Source of the DNA: Sphingomonas phyllosphaerae 5.2
GTDB taxonomy: Bacteria > Pseudomonadota > Alphaproteobacteria > Sphingomonadales > Sphingomonadaceae
Reading direction: 5' to 3'
Assembly (NCBI RefSeq): GCF_000419605.1
Contig: NZ_ATTI01000001.1
Coordinates: forward strand, 2,762,501 to 2,826,500
DNA: 64,000 bases
Shown here: positions 62,841 through 64,000 of the stretch, piece by piece
Layout: every line of letters begins with the position of its first letter
Numbering within the stretch: position 1 is the first letter of the stretch
Made by a program: the position numbers and the translations under genes
Notes under the pieces: model-generated
Database searches by the model: none
Told to the model about the DNA's origin: nothing
Seen by the model: only the letters and a program-made list of their open reading frames with translations

Positions 62841-63566
62841 ATGCGTGAACGTATCCTATCTCAGATGCAATGGCCGATGGTGCATAACGGCGATGTGCCG
62901 TTGGATCGTAGAATGATGGACATGGTACGGCCCTTCTCAGACGCTTGGGCTGCCGCCTTCTGGGAGTTGGAAAATTTAGCCTTGTTTAATCAAGCGGCGT
63001 ATTACAATGTGGAGAGCAGGAACAAGCATCTTGATGAGCATGCAGCCGCCATCAAGTCTTGGACACCGCCCAACGAAGATGATGACGAACTTTACGAGCA
63101 ATTTAGCCTTGCACTCTCGCGCGAACGCAACACCATCATAGGAGGAGAACTTGAGGTTGAAGCAATCGCTCGCTACGCTGACGAGGTCACGATCATAGCT
63201 TGTTGGGCCTTTGCAGAAAAGAATCTAAACGATGGCCTATCTAAACCACGAGGATTATTAGGCCTAGCGGATGCTCGAAGCCATCGATGGCCCGATATTC
63301 GGGCATCGTTCCTAGAGTGCGGCCTTGAGCTTGAAACCTTGGATTCCTTTGCAGATGCAGATGAGTGCCGCCGAGTAAACAATGCCATTAAGCATGGCGG
63401 CCTAGTAGACAGAGGCTTGGCTCAAATTCCCTTTTTCGCGCCTTCAGCGGATAAGAACATTAGCACGCTGGAGCTCGAAACGCAGCGATATTACTTCGGG
63501 GTGGCGGACTTTATAGGAGCGATGTACGAATCGAGCTCGAAAATTTTGGCAGCTTTACCGAGCTAA
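62841..63566 (+). CDS. Low-GC cargo gene, HEPN-like protein
   Basis: A 241-residue soluble protein with codon use unlike the rest of the window (many A/T third positions, AGG, TTA and CTA codons). The C-terminal half resembles HEPN domains: a helix RYADEVTIIACWAFAEKNLNDGL (111-133), then the motif ECRRVNNAIKHGG with R177/R178, N180 and K184-H185, matching the Arg-x(4-6)-His pattern of HEPN RNases. The N-terminal 100 residues are helical and not recognised. HEPN proteins are common in toxin-antitoxin and abortive-infection systems. AAGG lies at good spacing before the chosen ATG; an ATG at 62811 is the alternative. No partner gene follows before the integrase. Confidence 0.65.
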   Translation: MRERILSQMQWPMVHNGDVPLDRRMMDMVRPFSDAWAAAFWELENLALFNQAAYYNVESRNKHLDEHAAAIKSWTPPNEDDDELYEQFSLALSRERNTIIGGELEVEAIARYADEVTIIACWAFAEKNLNDGLSKPRGLLGLADARSHRWPDIRASFLECGLELETLDSFADADECRRVNNAIKHGGLVDRGLAQIPFFAPSADKNISTLELETQRYYFGVADFIGAMYESSSKILAALPS

Positions 63567-63592
63567 AGCGCGGATAATAATGACCCCGTCGT

Positions 63593-64000
63593 TTAAGCTA
63601 ATAGCTCGTTCGCCGTCGCCGCCGCGACTGCTGCGTCGCCAATGTCGTCGCGGATCAAATGGCCGTAGGTGTCGAGGGTAATTTGCACGCTTGAATGGCC
63701 AAGCCAAGTCGTCAGCCGCTTGAGGTCGATACGCTGCTTTATCCAAGCGCTCGCGGCATAGTGTCGCAGGGCATGGAAATCGTATCGAGCACGGCTGCCC
63801 GGCTCATCACTGCCAGACTTCGCAACAGCCGGCCGCACCAGCCCTGCCTTTACCTGCAATGGCCAGTATTCCCGGTTGAGCAGGTTGGAGTGCAACCGCA
63901 CCCCGCCCTCGCTATTCGGAAACAGCAGACCTGCCTCTGAGTGCGGTGCCCGCAGCATCCACTTCCGCAGCTCGGTGACGAGCACCGGCGGGATCGGGAT
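63593..64000 (-). CDS. Tyrosine recombinase/integrase, C-terminal part (cut by window edge)
   Basis: The frame runs off the right edge; 135 residues of the catalytic domain are present. The HALRHYAASAWI segment gives the His and second Arg of the active site, LGHSSVQITLDTYGHL gives the second His and the nucleophile Tyr. The first Arg and the DNA-binding core domain must lie beyond base 64000. The gene reads toward the tRNA 3' fragment. It is the likely enzyme of the element whose left end is at 62701-62750. Confidence 0.92.
   Translation of the reverse strand: MPIPPVLVTELRKWMLRAPHSEAGLLFPNSEGGVRLHSNLLNREYWPLQVKAGLVRPAVAKSGSDEPGSRARYDFHALRHYAASAWIKQRIDLKRLTTWLGHSSVQITLDTYGHLIRDDIGDAAVAAATANELLA

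Noticed and set aside
1..64000. CRISPR array or rRNA operon
   Set aside because: No regularly spaced direct repeats and no rRNA sequence were seen on either strand.

Overview
The window looks like chromosome of a high-GC alphaproteobacterium of the Sphingomonas group. The evidence is a PEP-CTERM protein whose C-terminal sorting motif is of the sphingomonad type, several alphaproteobacterial families (UPF0262, an ATP12-type F1 assembly chaperone, a FzlA-like GST-fold protein), a GH67 xylan-related enzyme, and dense overlapping operons. I assign about 60 protein genes, two complete tRNAs, one tRNA 3' fragment, two good terminators and a family of palindromic intergenic repeats.

Layout. 1-6.1 kb: end of a GH67 alpha-glucuronidase; a tightly coupled fzlA-like/csaA/yjbQ operon; a minus-strand group (PRISE-like reductase, GtrA, methyltransferase) with a divergent HxlR regulator. 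6.2-13.4 kb: a GT-C/STT3-like membrane protein, then a six-gene minus operon (yhhQ, argB, yggT, DUF167, folD, marC) and divergent nupC. 13.7-19.5 kb: PEP-CTERM protein with terminator, aguB, a type-5 uracil-DNA glycosylase interrupted by an in-frame stop, folK abutting tRNA-Lys, and a PepSY-flavodoxin-FNR reductase. 19.6-22 kb: a chemoreceptor and two small proteins. 22.1-30.1 kb: a glycogen/trehalose operon, glgX-treZ-malQ-treY. 30.2-34.2 kb: DUF47-pit phosphate uptake, a DUF4403 lipoprotein and an outer-membrane protein. 34.8-38.1 kb: dnaB, UPF0262, a GH25 protein lacking a catalytic Glu, cdd, tRNA-Leu. 38.2-50 kb: acs, queH, a HerA-like ATPase, degP, hflC/hflK, mrp, a membrane cytochrome c, pheA. 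50-54.3 kb: HAD phosphatase, small membrane protein and ATP12 chaperone, then an exported DJ-1/PfpI protein followed by a DJ-1/AraC regulator. 54.8-62.4 kb: an orphan peptide-binding lipoprotein, DUF4112, anmK, rimO, a small soluble MCP-like protein, an unknown gene and an acyltransferase.

The right edge differs from the rest. At 62701-62750 there is only the 3' half of a CAU-anticodon tRNA. Beyond it base composition falls, a lone gene encodes a protein with a HEPN-like C-terminal signature, and a tyrosine recombinase runs off the window. I read this as one end of an integrative element inserted at a tRNA, with a possible defence-type cargo gene between the attachment site and the integrase. 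This is the best candidate for something new here.

Functional links: xylan-sugar release, glycogen breakdown and trehalose synthesis form the carbon-storage theme; yhhQ and queH both serve queuosine; hflK/hflC/degP are envelope quality control; folD and folK serve folate. No computation was possible; family calls come from reading motifs and gene context.
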